The position numbers and the translations under genes were made by a program. 64,000 bases of DNA. Source: Hydra vulgaris (taxonomy: Eukaryota > Cnidaria > Hydrozoa > Anthoathecata > Hydridae). This document shows, piece by piece, positions 14,101-23,970 of the stretch. The notes under the pieces are model-generated. The model made no database searches and was not told the DNA's origin. It worked only from the letters and a program-made list of their open reading frames with translations. The DNA lies in contig NC_088921.1 of the NCBI RefSeq assembly GCF_038396675.1, positions 12,069,001 through 12,133,000 of the forward strand, written 5' to 3'. Each line of letters starts with the position of its first letter. Position 1 is the first letter of the stretch.

Positions 14101-17100
14101 AAATACATAATATATAAAATATAAAATACAATATTTATAAAAATAGATATGACGATAGCAGATCTAAATTTAGAAAAATGACAATTCAGAAACTTCCATG
14201 CAATCATTTTTAAATTTTATCTAAAACAACCAAGTAAAAGTAAAACTGATCCATTCACTTTTTTTACCTTACATTTAAAGCTTTACCTTTACTTTTTAAG
14301 CAAACAAAAGGTTATTAAAACCTGATTACTACAATTCATTTTGGAATATACTAAATGTAAAGTAATTAAAAAAAAAAAACATAATTACCGTTGTTTGCAG
14401 AAAATCTTGAAGTTACTTCTGGTAAACCTGGAGTTTCTAAATGATTAAATTAAAATGTTTCAAAAAAAAATTTTTTGTGAGCACAAAAGAACACAAAACT
14501 TACAAAAGAATAAAACTAAAAAACAATGTCCTAAACAATCTTCTATTACAAGCAATAACAATCTTCTATTACAAGCAATATAAAATCTTTCTTCAAAAAT
14601 GTATGCTCTTCCTTTGTATTTCATAGAATTAAAAAAATGACAATTGAGATGAAATTTCTTATTGTAAACTTTGTTACGAGTAACAAAAAATCCACAAAAA
14701 AATTTTTTTATTACTCAAAATTTTATTAACATTACAACTTGAACTCAAATGCAAAAAAAAGCTACGTTATTTTTTTATGAACCAAGAATTTTTTCTTTCA
14801 CTTTCATTATCATGAAAAATCAAGGCCACTAAACATGTTTTCCTACAATTTTTAACAAATTAAACTAAAATTTTTTGTTATGATATTCATTAGCTAGATT
14901 TTTTCATTTATTCAAACCCTGTTGGAGTTCGTGCAAAAAATGTATCTGTTAATTTTGTAAACAACAAAAATTTTTAAAAAAAACTGCCAGAACATTGCAA
15001 AATTCACATTCTGCTAATTAAAAATTTGGAAATGCTTGAACTAAGGATCTTTATTTAAAACTTTGAATATATCTGCACACAATTTTAACAACCAAAAACT
15101 CAGTTTTTAATAAAACTTCAGAATAAACAAAACTTTTTGGATTTTACTAAAGGACAATTTAACCAAATCATCCTATAACTGTTTCTTATGAAGCATTTAA
15201 TGTTTTTGTAACTGACATGCATTTTTGTCATTATACTATTTTTTCGTATTCTGTAATCGCTTAGGATTTATTTACAAGCAATAGCAATCTTCTATTACAA
15301 GCAATAACAATCTTCTATTACAAGCAATAACAATCTTCGATTACAAGCAATAACAATCTTCCATTACAAGCAATAACAATCTTCTATTACAAGCAATAAC
15401 AATCTTCTATTACAAGTATTACATATTACAAGCAATAACATCTTCATTTAAAGAACAATTAAACTTTATTAACAAACTGACTTCAAAAAAGCAACGCTAT
15501 TTTTGTAAGAATATTTTGTAGCACCGCTAATGACGTAGCGAAACTTATTCAACAAATCAAAATTTTTTATTTATTTATTAGTAAATAATATTTATGTTAC
15601 TTTACTCTACACACTTGAATATTTCATTTATAACTTTGATGTTTATAAGATTTGATAAGGTTTTTTAAGGTTATGCTTACTAATATTACATAAAAATAAA
15701 TTAATAAATGAAAATTCAAAAACCTCCTTGCAATCATTTTTCAATTTTACCTAATACAACCAAGTAAAAGTAAAACTGATCTACCATTAACAAATAATTT
15801 TTTTTTAGAAACAATAATATCAGAAAGAATTGGGTACGAAGTATTAAGTAGCAGAAAAAAAATTCTGAAAGCATAGGCATCAAAAAACAGAGTAACATGA
15901 ATAGTATGTTTTTTTTAAAAAAAAAATTCATAGTATGTTGTTTTCTTGAGAAGTAAAATGGCCTAGCAACTGTTGGCTTTGTTTTGGCCTTGGCCTTCAA
16001 AAAAAATAAATATAAAATTAAAGAATTAAAAGTTTTTATTCATTATTTTTATGTATTTTTGTTTTCGGCTTCATACATATCTACAAGTATGTTTCTGAAA
16101 GTATGACTCTGAGCACAACCTTGGTTTATTTTTACATTATGTGGTTTATTTTCACAGTAATCGTTACTTATAGTTTTGTTAATAAGTGGCCTTAACGTTA
16201 GGCAAAAACTTAAGTCTTTGGTCTTGAAAATGATTGAGTAGGCCTTGGCGTTGAAACTCCTAATCTTGGCCTTGACCTAAAATCTTGGCTTTGGTATTAG
16301 CCTTGCAACATGTGGCCTTGGTCTGCTACTTTTGGCCTTGTTAACAACTCTGACTCAAGTATACAAATCAGCATCGGGGAAAAAAACAGTGTCACATTTC
16401 AAACCATAAATTCAAAGCATTGTTCTATGAAGTTACTAAAAAGAGAATGGCCAATCATGAAACTTTGTTCAAGGCACTGGAGATTATCTCTCTAACACGT
16501 ATTGAGTCTGAGCAAAAACTTTCTGTTGCTGAATTATTTGTGGTGAAAATTCGATTCAGAATGAATGACAACTTACTTTTTATCAATATAAAAATTATCA
16601 ATTAAATCAGGAAGAATAAAAAATGAGACTAACATACAGATCATTTGAAGATCTGCTCCAGATATGGCAACAGTATTTAATACAAGGATGGATAGGAGAT
16701 ATATAGAAATAAAGAATAGAAACCAGAGGAAGAAAGCGGCCATCATGATAAAGAGATACAACCTTAGCAGAAGGTTCATAAATATTCATTCATCCATTCA
16801 TAATTATTTATTCATTCATCCGTTCATAATTATAGGATGATCTAGATTGTTATGAAAAAGATAAGCCAAAAAAAATTTAGTTTAAATTTTATCTGAATTA
16901 AAGTTCACCAGCCACTAAGAGCCCTATGGTATAGCAGAAGTGAGATCCTTATCAAGCTCAAATGCTCCCTTAAAGCAATCAGAGAGTATTGGCTTCTTAT
17001 CAAGACAAGAATAAATGGTAAAATGTTCAGCATACAATACCACCTTAGATGTAAATTAAAAAAAGTATAGGGCTAAGGATATGGATAAGGATAAGTTAAA

Positions 17101-19419
17101 GGAAATGAATAAGTGTGCTGTCTATTGAGAACAACTTTTATACTATAATTGGTACGAAAGGTTTCAATAACCTTGAAGATGTTACCTGATACACCATAAA
17201 AAGAGAGCTTATGGAGAGGACCAGCATGCCAAACTTTATCGAAGACTTTATAAATGTTGAGAGCAATTGCCTTAGCCTCACAACATCTATCTAATGCAGG
17301 ATAAAACCTATAAGTTATTAGCATTAACAAATCAGCAGAAGAACAAGAAGATCAAAATCCATATTGATGATATTATTTATTAGATTCAAGATGAAAGATT
17401 AAATGTTTGTTAATTAAAAACTTAAAAACATTGCTAATGATAGGAAGAAGACTAATGTGAAGGTAGTTGGACGAGTTAGCTCTCAAGAATTTTCAAAAAT
17501 AAGGAAAACAGACGTCACTTTCCAACAGGCTGGAAAACATGACTCTGATAAGCACTTGTTAAATAGTTTTGAAAGTATAGACAACAGCTCCAAATAACAC
17601 TTCTGCAAGACTATAGCAAGTACGTTGTATTGACCACAAGCTGCAGAAGAGTCTTTAGATAGAGAAGCTGGATAGAGATACGAATGCCAAGCAATGGATT
17701 GACCTGTTTGTTGGCTATCAGTTAGGAAATGTGATTAGTGGAATCAAAAGATGAGATTGATGAAAAGTTCTTAGCAAATAATTCAGCTTTGTCTTTAGGC
17801 AAGATTACAAAATATAAAGCATGCAAGAGAGGTGGAATAACAGATTTGCCTATATAAAAGACACTGTTAAAGATTCTCTAGAAGTCTCAGGAGCATAACA
17901 TTTGAGATAAAATACGAGATTTTGTGACCTGAGAATAGCGGGCTTCAGCCTTAGACTAATTCTTTTTACATTGGTTTCTAGCAATAGTAAACAGACGTCT
18001 GTTTTCTAAAGAATTGTTTTCACGTTAAATATGAAAGTAATGGTTACAATTGAAAATTGCAGCAGCACGATAAAAGGAAAACCATGGAGAAGAGTGAAGA
18101 TTGACATGGAATTGTCAAGAGGGAATAAAAGATTCCATGCCAGCCTGAATCCAAGAAGTTACATAATAAGCAAATTTATCAGCAGGAACAAAGAAAATCA
18201 TGGCAAGAGTCCAAGTCAGCTTAAGGGTAGTTGTAAGAGATATGATGATAGGGGAATTCTGCAAAGTCATTAACACTAGAACAAAGCCATTTCAGTGTGA
18301 TAAGCATTAACGTTACGAAAAACAATGATATTGGCTTAAGAATAAAGAGAAAGGACTCGATTAACTTGATCAGAAATAATATCCAAAATAATACAGTCTT
18401 AAAATAAAAGAGAGCGGTATAGAAAATAAGAAAGGTGATAGAGTGAAGTAGTACTAAACAAAGGCACATAAAAGAATAGTCTGTAAATTCAAACCTAGTT
18501 TCCTAACAAATGGTTGAATTCTTGCAAATACAAATGGCCAGACCAAGCATGTGACTATTTAAGTCTTTACAAATTAAAGGAAAATGACCATCAACAATAA
18601 GTTCACAAGATAAAACAGCTGATTCAAATTATTCTGAACTTTGAAAGAGATAAGACTTAGCAAAGAAAAGTTACTTCATAGACCACAAATATTAGAGAAA
18701 GGTTTAGAGAACTTGGTGATGACAATGGTTTTTTGAGTTTTATAGTTTTTTATATTTTATTAAGTTTGAAACAGTTATCACTGTAAAACTTTACTTCAGA
18801 ATATTTTAGGACACATGATCACATTTTAATAATTTACAAAACACTAGTATAACACTGTTGAGATATTAGAAAAGTTTTCAAGAAGTTTAGATAATGCTCT
18901 TAAGTCCGTAATATTATAACCAACTTAGTTTAATTTTATTTGAATAGATTTTGCAATTCGACTGTCGTAGAAAGAACATAGCATGGAATTAAATAGTCTT
19001 TTATAGCATCACTATCATTGAATAAGAGTTTTTACTGTAGAAAATCTAAATATTTTGCACACACAAAAAAATTATCAATTAGTTTATTATCATTAGTTAA
19101 AAAATAATTACTTGTAAATTTGTCAATTTTTCTTATTAAATCTATTCTCTTCATGTTTCTTAAAGCTGTTTTTAACTCCTCAAATGTTGGATTATCACTC
19201 ATTTGCATCCATGTATTTAACATTGAATACGCCTTTTCGTCAGTTTTAGGATTATCTTCATCAATCATACTTAAATAATGTTCTTCAATATTTAACCTAC
19301 GTCCAAGAGTTTTCCAACTTACTCCAACACATTCACTAAAACTCAACATGAACTCTTGGCTATAAAGAATGTTTTCACACTTCTTTGCATATGTATTATT
19401 TTGCGCCATTTTGATGTTT
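4471..19419 (-). CDS. NLR-type immune receptor: Death, linker repeats, NACHT, C-terminal domain (five exons)
   Basis: Predicted cytosolic pattern-recognition receptor. Exons in transcript order are 19419-19112 (ATG at 19409), 14436-14389, 13225-13178, 9938-8595 and 5156-4471. Every junction has GT and AG and is phase 1. The joined frame is 2,424 nt, giving 807 residues. Domains: Death about 10-100; two 16-residue linkers about 100-131; NACHT about 200-400 with Walker A GVAGIGKT (221-228) and Walker B ALFIIDGLDEF (289-299); a winged-helix-like segment with FAHLTIMEF; then 228 residues of unknown fold. In metazoan NLRs the NACHT oligomerises on nucleotide exchange and the Death domain recruits adaptors or caspases. 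No leucine-rich or TPR repeats are recognisable, so what the C-terminus senses is unknown. No frame damage is seen, so it looks functional. The splice model is inferred by hand without transcripts; an extra exon in the 9-kb intron cannot be excluded. Confidence 0.8.
5520..5640 (-). repeat. Diverged duplicate of the terminal exon's acceptor region
   Basis: The sequence around 5520-5640 repeats 5085-5240: the exon start (minus GATCGTC), the TTTTTTCTTTAG tract and about 60 bp of upstream intron all recur about 410 bp upstream. The copy has lost most of the exon body. It leaves a decoy acceptor in the intron. Confidence 0.7.
6339..6443. repeat. 23-bp minisatellite with hAT-terminus-like unit
   Basis: Four full units and one partial unit beginning CTACCAGGGTTGTTAAAGC. 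The unit contains CAGGGTTGTTA, which resembles hAT terminal inverted repeats elsewhere in the window (for example the complement at 40,180-40,195). The last partial unit runs straight into the MITE terminus CAGGGTTGGCATC. Confidence 0.8.
6435..6640 (+). mobile_element. hAT-like MITE, copy 1 (left part)
   Basis: Begins CAGGGTTGGCATCAAATAC, a hAT-style terminus, and shares internal blocks (CAAATA-rich stretch, then GATAAAATACTAAATAGAAG) with the copy ending at 32,527. No transposase. The right end is not clear here. Confidence 0.5.
8595..9938 (-). CDS. NLR NACHT exon
   Basis: A 1,344-nt exon encoding the nucleotide-binding core. It follows acceptor TTTATATTTAG (AG at 9940-9939) and ends at TTTTAG|GTAAGT. 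A conserved pre-NACHT segment (FVDLCIVD, then ERKNFLVKQM) leads to Walker A ILISGVAGIGKTWLLRKCL. Next come the RRLNQYPNISNINELL helix, Walker B ALFIIDGLDEF, a sensor-like VVAGRVYAIDQYQ strand, and a winged-helix-like region with YQFAHLTIMEF. All nucleotide-binding residues expected of an active NACHT are present. The frame stays open through the donor to 8491 and upstream to a run of ATG codons at 9963-9987, but both extensions are intronic under the splice model. Confidence 0.9.
9939..13177 (-). other. NLR intron 3
   Basis: A 3.2-kb AT-rich intron without a recognised transposase. The block 11,740-12,300 is a diverged copy of 14,590-15,130, part of the duplication cluster that also contains the linker exons. 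No convincing exon was found. Confidence 0.6.
9963..9987. repeat. (ATC)n triplet tract upstream of the NACHT exon
   Basis: Eight repeats of ATC on the plus strand, which read as eight methionines in frame with the NACHT exon on the minus strand. The tract lies 5' of the exon's acceptor, so it should be spliced out. Confidence 0.85.
13178..13225 (-). CDS. NLR linker exon 2 (48 nt)
   Basis: Bounded by acceptor ATCATTTAG and donor AAAG|GTAATTATA. It reads in phase 1 as ETPCSTEITSRFSANK, then joins D-T-S-E-M of the NACHT exon. It is a paralogue of the exon at 14,389-14,436: same length, same phase, 11 of 16 residues shared. The length, a multiple of three with symmetric phase, allows inclusion, skipping or duplication without breaking the frame. 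Confidence 0.65.
13326..13553. repeat. 23-bp minisatellite array A
   Basis: Nine full units plus a partial unit of a 23-bp sequence beginning CAATCTTCTATTACAAGC, with AAG/ATG and AAT/AAC variants. The same unit occurs at 14,537-14,580 and 15,283-15,440. Confidence 0.9.
14389..14436 (-). CDS. NLR linker exon 1 (48 nt)
   Basis: Bounded by acceptor ATCATTTAG and donor CAACG|GTAATTATG. It reads ETPGLPEVTSRFSANN in phase 1; its first codon is completed by the last base of the Death exon, giving K-T-P. Its flanks match those of linker exon 2 over several hundred bases, so the pair arose by tandem duplication of about 1.2 kb. Short Ser/Thr/Pro content suits a flexible spacer between Death and NACHT domains. 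Confidence 0.65.
15283..15440. repeat. 23-bp minisatellite array B
   Basis: About six to seven units of the 23-bp repeat seen at 13,326-13,553, ending in a degenerate unit. It travels with the duplicated block. Confidence 0.85.
16310..16610 (+). pseudogene. hAT transposase C-terminal remnant
   Basis: In frame at 16,420-16,602 a segment reads LTRIESEQKLSVAELFVVK and then IRFRMND. This matches the hAT dimerisation signature (T-S-I-E-S-E-R-x-F-S followed by T-K-x-R-x-x-x-N-D) with substitutions, including SEQ for SER. The upstream 120 nt are frameshifted. The preceding 300 bp carry repeated GGCCTTGG motifs. It is a broken element in the NLR intron, opposite in strand to the gene. Confidence 0.6.
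16590..18470 (-). pseudogene. LINE ORF2 copy (reverse transcriptase), degenerate
   Basis: Minus-strand remnant of the window's most common non-LTR family. Around 17,073-17,330 are NIYKVFDKVWHAGPLHKLSF (from an ancestral D-x-SKAFD-x-VW motif), YGVSGNIFK and KVVLNRQH. Lower down are WLVNFNSDK (about 16,920) and YLSPIHPCIKYCCHIW-like residues (about 16,700). The first catalytic Asp of the palm is replaced and many stops occur. It lies in the NLR intron between the Death and linker exons, in the same orientation as the gene. Confidence 0.8.
19112..19419 (-). CDS. NLR first coding exon: Death domain
   Basis: The acceptor TTTTTTTTTTAG ends at 19,420 and the ATG follows at 19,409 after 10 nt. The exon encodes about 99 residues of a Death domain: helix 2-3 region VSWKTLGRRLNIEEHYLSMI, then AYSMLNTWMQ, then TFEELKTALRNMKRIDLI. 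These are the usual W-x-x-LGR, W-x-x-x and TxxxL-x-x-AL-x-x-x-x-R core positions. The chosen donor is ACAA|GTAATT, phase 1, resembling the linker-exon donors. Without splicing the frame runs 26 residues further to a stop at 19,032, so intron retention would give a 125-residue Death-only protein. Confidence 0.8.
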
Positions 19420-19432
19420 CTAAAAAAAAAAA
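19420..19432 (-). promoter_or_regulatory. 3' splice site at the NLR start; candidate spliced-leader acceptor
   Basis: A run of T ending in AG lies 10 nt upstream of the start codon. It is either the acceptor of an intron after a non-coding 5' exon or a trans-splicing acceptor. Hydra adds spliced leaders to many mRNAs (established knowledge). No 5' exon can be recognised upstream, where a (TA)n tract begins within 30 bp. Confidence 0.45.
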
Positions 19433-19445
19433 TTAATACATACTT

Positions 19446-19450
19446 ATATG

Positions 19451-19517
<67 letters not shown>
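19446..19517. repeat. (TA)n microsatellite
   Basis: About 36 TA dinucleotides just upstream of the NLR first coding exon. Confidence 0.95.
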
Positions 19518-19521
<4 letters not shown>

Positions 19522-19524
19522 TAA

Positions 19525-20580
19525 TTGCATTGCAGCAACATCTTCTTTATTTTGATTTATAGCATTTATTTGCCATTTTATAAAATTTTTTATTTATTAA
19601 ATAGTGTTAAAACTTTTATCGAACAATACACTATAGTGGCTGAAGTGGTTAGCTCTATGAATGGAAAATACCAAAAATCTTACTTTGGACTACAAGCAAT
19701 CTTTTAAAATTTATTTACATTGTAATACGCCTATTGAGAATTTATGCTAAATAATATAATTGCAGTATATTATGGAATCGTAACTTTAGCTTTAATTTGC
19801 AAACTTGTGAAATTTCAGATTCATGAATGCTATACTTAAGTGAGGACTTTGCTTGGTACTGCAATTATTTTAACTGTTGCAAAGATATTTAGGCAATAAA
19901 ATATTTGTCAAGGAAATGGAAGAAAAATAGCTACAACTACTAGCACATAAATTTTTTCTTTACTTTTATTATTAAGGGAAAAACTTCTTAAAATATTCTT
20001 AAGTAAAAAAAACTTAGTTTTTTATGAAATTTATAGACTTTTTTTTTTATTTATAATCATTTACAAAAAAGGACCTTTTTTAGTTTTATTTAAAACAATT
20101 TGAAGCAAAAAAACTCACGATGCGTTGCTCAAATACTAAATGAGGAAATAGGCTTTTAAATAAAGGATTCAACATATTGAACTGATTATTTCACAAGACG
20201 TCGAATTTTTGTTTCTATTTCTATATTTAAAAGAAAAATATTAGGTTTCTATATAAAAAAAGTTTTTCGTATTTTTTTCAATTCATCTGGACTAATTTTA
20301 GATTAATCCAGCAAACTACATTAGTCTGGATAATTTTTTTCATTAAACCGAAAGCGCCGATATTTATATAATTTTATGAATTAAATCAGAAACACAATTT
20401 AATAATAAAATGTCGTTGAAAATAATAAAAAAATCTGCTATGATCTGATTCTTTGCTTTTTGGTTTTTTAAAAGTTCCTCAACGTTCTATTCTAATAGAT
20501 GTTTTTAATTACTTGTGGCTATGAAAATAGCCATTTTTTAATTCATTGCAGAACAGCTCATCAGTTCTTCATTTAGTTCA
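19525..20580. other. AT-rich stretch with no gene seen
   Basis: Only short chance frames. The promoter or any 5' non-coding exon of the NLR gene would be expected here or beyond, but nothing distinctive was found. Confidence 0.5.
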
Positions 20581-20589
20581 TGGTCTTTC

Positions 20590-21200
20590 TTTTTCTTTTT
20601 ATACTTCCTAGAATAGTTAATTTATATCTGGTCTTGAAGCTGTGCTATTCATATCAATAAGTAAATCTCGAAACAACTTAATCATTCTGATATCCTAGTT
20701 TAAATTTCCCCCTGTCATGATCGGATAATTATAAAATTTGCGAGCAACATTTTCAGTATTGGTTGTGCCACTTCCTTTCCTGACAAAAGAAACCCATATT
20801 TTCAATTGTATCTTGAATAAATGTGGAATTTTTTTTTGCTTTCAATAAATTCTTAACTCTTTTGTGAATATTTCTTCCTTGCTTTACTGCTAAGAGTTTA
20901 CAAGCAGTATTAAAAACCCACTCCATGCAGCGCATCCATAAATAAAGACTGCAAATTCCAAGTTTCAAAACTTGCTTGCTTAAATTTTTTATTTTTTCTC
21001 AATAGTTTCAAATCAATCTCCTTAGAATTTGCAAGACAAACATAGCAGAATTGAGATGAAATTCTTTTCTTAAGCATATTGGATACAACAGTGTTTAGTG
21101 TTTTACCATCATTCATTGTGGCATAAATAGTTGACAAATTAGACTTTACTACTAAAGTACTTTCACCTAGATTAAATTCAATATTGTTCAACACAAAATA
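20590..21200 (-). pseudogene. Transib/RAG1-like transposase remnant
   Basis: Read on the minus strand in three frames, this gives MNDGKTLNT, then a zinc-binding-like FCYVCLANSKEIDLK, then W-x-LQSLFMDALHG, then KLLAVKQGRNIHKRVK, then after a frameshift GSGTTNTENVARKFY. The order C-x-x-C, conserved W, DALH, basic helix, then N-x-x-N-x-ARK is that of the RAG1 core and its Transib-related transposases around the middle catalytic Asp. At least two frameshifts separate the blocks and the N- and C-terminal thirds are absent. No terminal repeats could be identified. Family assignment is by motif order, not alignment. Confidence 0.55.
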
Positions 21201-23040
21201 TTTAATAAAAATTGAATTTAAAATTTAAAACTCTGCATTAAAAAAAAAGAAAAAAAACTTAAAATAAAAAGATTAAAACACTAAAAGAAGAAATTGTATT
21301 AAACAAAAGTAAATTTTCATTTATTTCATTTCATTTAAAACCTAAGTTTGTCAAAGATTGTCAAAGATAAGATTTTTATAAATGATTTCGATTGAAGTTT
21401 TATTAATTCGCTGCAACTATGTTGAGCAGTAGAAATTTTTTGTGCATATGTCACAATAGAGATGTTTATGTTGTTAATGTGCTTAGGTAACTAAGTTTGC
21501 ATGTATAACACACATTAAAGAGAAAACTTTTTTTTCTTATAGGTTAAGGTTTTTACATTCAAACTTTTTTTCTTTTAAAGATAAATAATGGAGCGAAGCT
21601 CCTATTAAGCTCGGAATGGTCTGGAAAAAAATTTAATAAAAACTTAACAGAAACTTAATAAAGAAAAAAATTAAGTTCATACCCGTTTTTTTATAGAGGT
21701 CTACATTTTTACAAATAGAAGTTCTGTAGTATTGAACAAGAATTGTTTACTCAAAACAAAGATTTGACTGATTTTTATTTTCAACCACTTACTAAAAGTT
21801 ATTGAAATAAAAAGGCTATATAAAAAGACTATATAAAAAATAAGTATAGATATGGTAGGTGTGAAATAGACTTACCATGACCCATATTATAAGGGTCATG
21901 TCAAATTCACATATGTTCAAGTCTAATTTTAAAATTTCTTTAAATTTTTTATACCAATTGTAATTAATCAACACATATCAAGCGGGTATTTTAAATATTA
22001 TTTAGAATAACTGCTTCGGATACTTATATCTGAACCACTAATATATAGCGGTTTGTGAAACAACTACAGAAGAGTATAAAATATTTAAAAGTTAACTATA
22101 TTATAAATTATTTTTTTATTCAAACTTTAAAAGGTAGACAATATGCATAGTTTTTTTAACGCCTACTAAAAAATATTAAAGTAAGAAATAACTATAGAAA
22201 TGGTAGAATTAACTTATACAGACCTGTGTTTTATGGGTCAAGGCAGCTAAAATGTGTATATTTCAATATACTTTACATTTTTCTTTATTTATATGTACAT
22301 TTTCGATTAGGAAAAATATAAAGAAATACAAACAAGATAAGAATTCTTCTGGATGTAATCAAGTAACAGTGATTATACCTTTCCAAGCTTCTTCATTTTA
22401 AGCTTTATATTTCTTTGTAAAGGTGAATGAAAATATATATACATTTATATACATTTTTTGGTTTTTCGTTTTGCCATCTTAGATAAAAATTTTGCAAGAA
22501 AAATCACATTGTTTTTTCTCATGAAACATTGCAGCCAACTTGATTTTTTTGGAGAAACAGATTTACTTCCTAATTATTTTCTAATTTTACACAACTACAT
22601 TCTAAATATCACATTTGATAACATTATTTCTGTTTGATTGTATAAAGCGTTTGGTTATATTAGTAGAAACTTTGTGATAAACTTTTGCATAACAAGTGAA
22701 ATACAAAAAGTTGTATTAAGCTTGCATGCGTTAATTATTTATATAAATGCTATCAGTGCTGTACTCAGCATTAATTTAGGAAATACCATTTATGAAAAAG
22801 ATTCTTACCCTTTCCAACCTTCTTTATACAAAGAGTTTTACAATGATAATGCATTCTGTATTGAAAAATTTTAAATTTTGTACTTGTAGAGTAGTACAAA
22901 CACTTTCTTGGCACTTTTTTCACAGAAAAAACTAAACAAAAACATTTTTGGTTCAAAATGAGTCAGCAAAAAGCAAGATTTCATTCAGAAAAGATTTCAT
23001 TCAGAGTCAGATCTGTTTTGGTTGTGTTAATTAAGGCAAA
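21201..23040. other. AT-rich stretch with a local tandem duplication
   Basis: No gene recognised. Segments near 21,780-21,990 and 22,150-22,290 are diverged copies of each other (shared ATAGA-ATGGTAG, ACTTA-C-GACC and TGGGTCA elements about 360 bp apart). Frames 22,638-22,874 (plus) and 22,771-22,956 (minus) have no family resemblance. Confidence 0.45.
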
Positions 23041-23054
23041 AAAATATCTATATT

Positions 23055-23180
23055 TGAGGAAAACAGTTTATTGATTTATCTGATCAAAGACTATGTGAAC
23101 TCAGTCTGAACCTCAAGTCTAAAATCTCATCTGCCTGGAATTTGCTGAAGCTGCATAACTTGTATTTTAAAACAGAAAGA
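23055..23180 (+). pseudogene. Unassigned coding-like remnant
   Basis: A short plus-strand frame reads FIDLSDQRLCELSLNLKSK and then SSAWNLLKLHNLYFKTER before a stop. Composition and amphipathic pattern look like former protein rather than random AT-rich DNA. Flanking frames are broken. No family could be named. Confidence 0.3.
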
Positions 23181-23970
23181 TAAAGCAATCAGTAAAGATT
23201 TGGAGACTTTCTGAATAAATGACTGTCATCAAGTTAAAAATAATTAAAAAAGATGACAATTGCTATTGAGCTGTTTGAGCTAAGGCTAAAAAAAGTATTA
23301 AAAGCAGTACCAGAACGGTATTTGTTAACCTTGCAACAAAAAAACAACTGCTGAAAACTCCTATGCCTTAATTACATCAATAAATCAAAATACTTCTGAC
23401 AGAGTTGTTTCTTGTAAGCTAAAAAATATCTATTATTGGTGATAGCACAAGTATAAAACTTGCAACAGGAGGAAACATTCTTCCTGTTAAAGAATACAGA
23501 GACCAGTCACTTAGCATATAAGAAATAAAACAATCATAAAGTTGACGATAATCTTTTAAATTGTACAGTAATAGGAAAAATACAGCTGATAAGTTAAAAT
23601 GCTAAAAGAAGAACACCTATGCCAAACACCTATGCTGTTACAGGAGAACAGCTATGCTGAAGTTACAAACAGAACACATTAGTTGAATAGGTTTTATGAC
23701 GTGATAAAATGTCGACTCAAGAACAATAAAAAATTTTACTAAAAGACTTACATTTATTCTATTCATTTTCCAAGACTTATTGTTTTTAACTTTTTTTTTT
23801 GTACTTTGCTATTTGGTTTAATTTTGTAAAACGTATTCAAAATTTCTTTGTCATAATTAATATTAAATAAAAAAAACAAAACAGTTTTGCCAAAATTGTT
23901 CTTCAATTTATTCTGAAATGTTTTTTTCCAGGCATTTGATCATGAGTCCTTAGTGTAACTTAGTGTAAAA

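Larger units (their letters stand above)
14250..15690. repeat. Duplicated intron/exon blocks of the NLR gene
   Basis: 14,250-14,590 is a diverged copy of 13,040-13,370 (including the linker exon). 14,590-15,130 copies 11,740-12,300. 15,280-15,690 copies 13,330-13,880 (minisatellite plus the following segment with TTTATAAGATTTGATAAGG). Offsets of about 1.2, 2.8 and 1.9 kb show more than one event. Confidence 0.75.

Noticed and set aside
13326..15440. CRISPR array
   Set aside because: The 23-bp units are contiguous with no unique spacers and the genome is eukaryotic.
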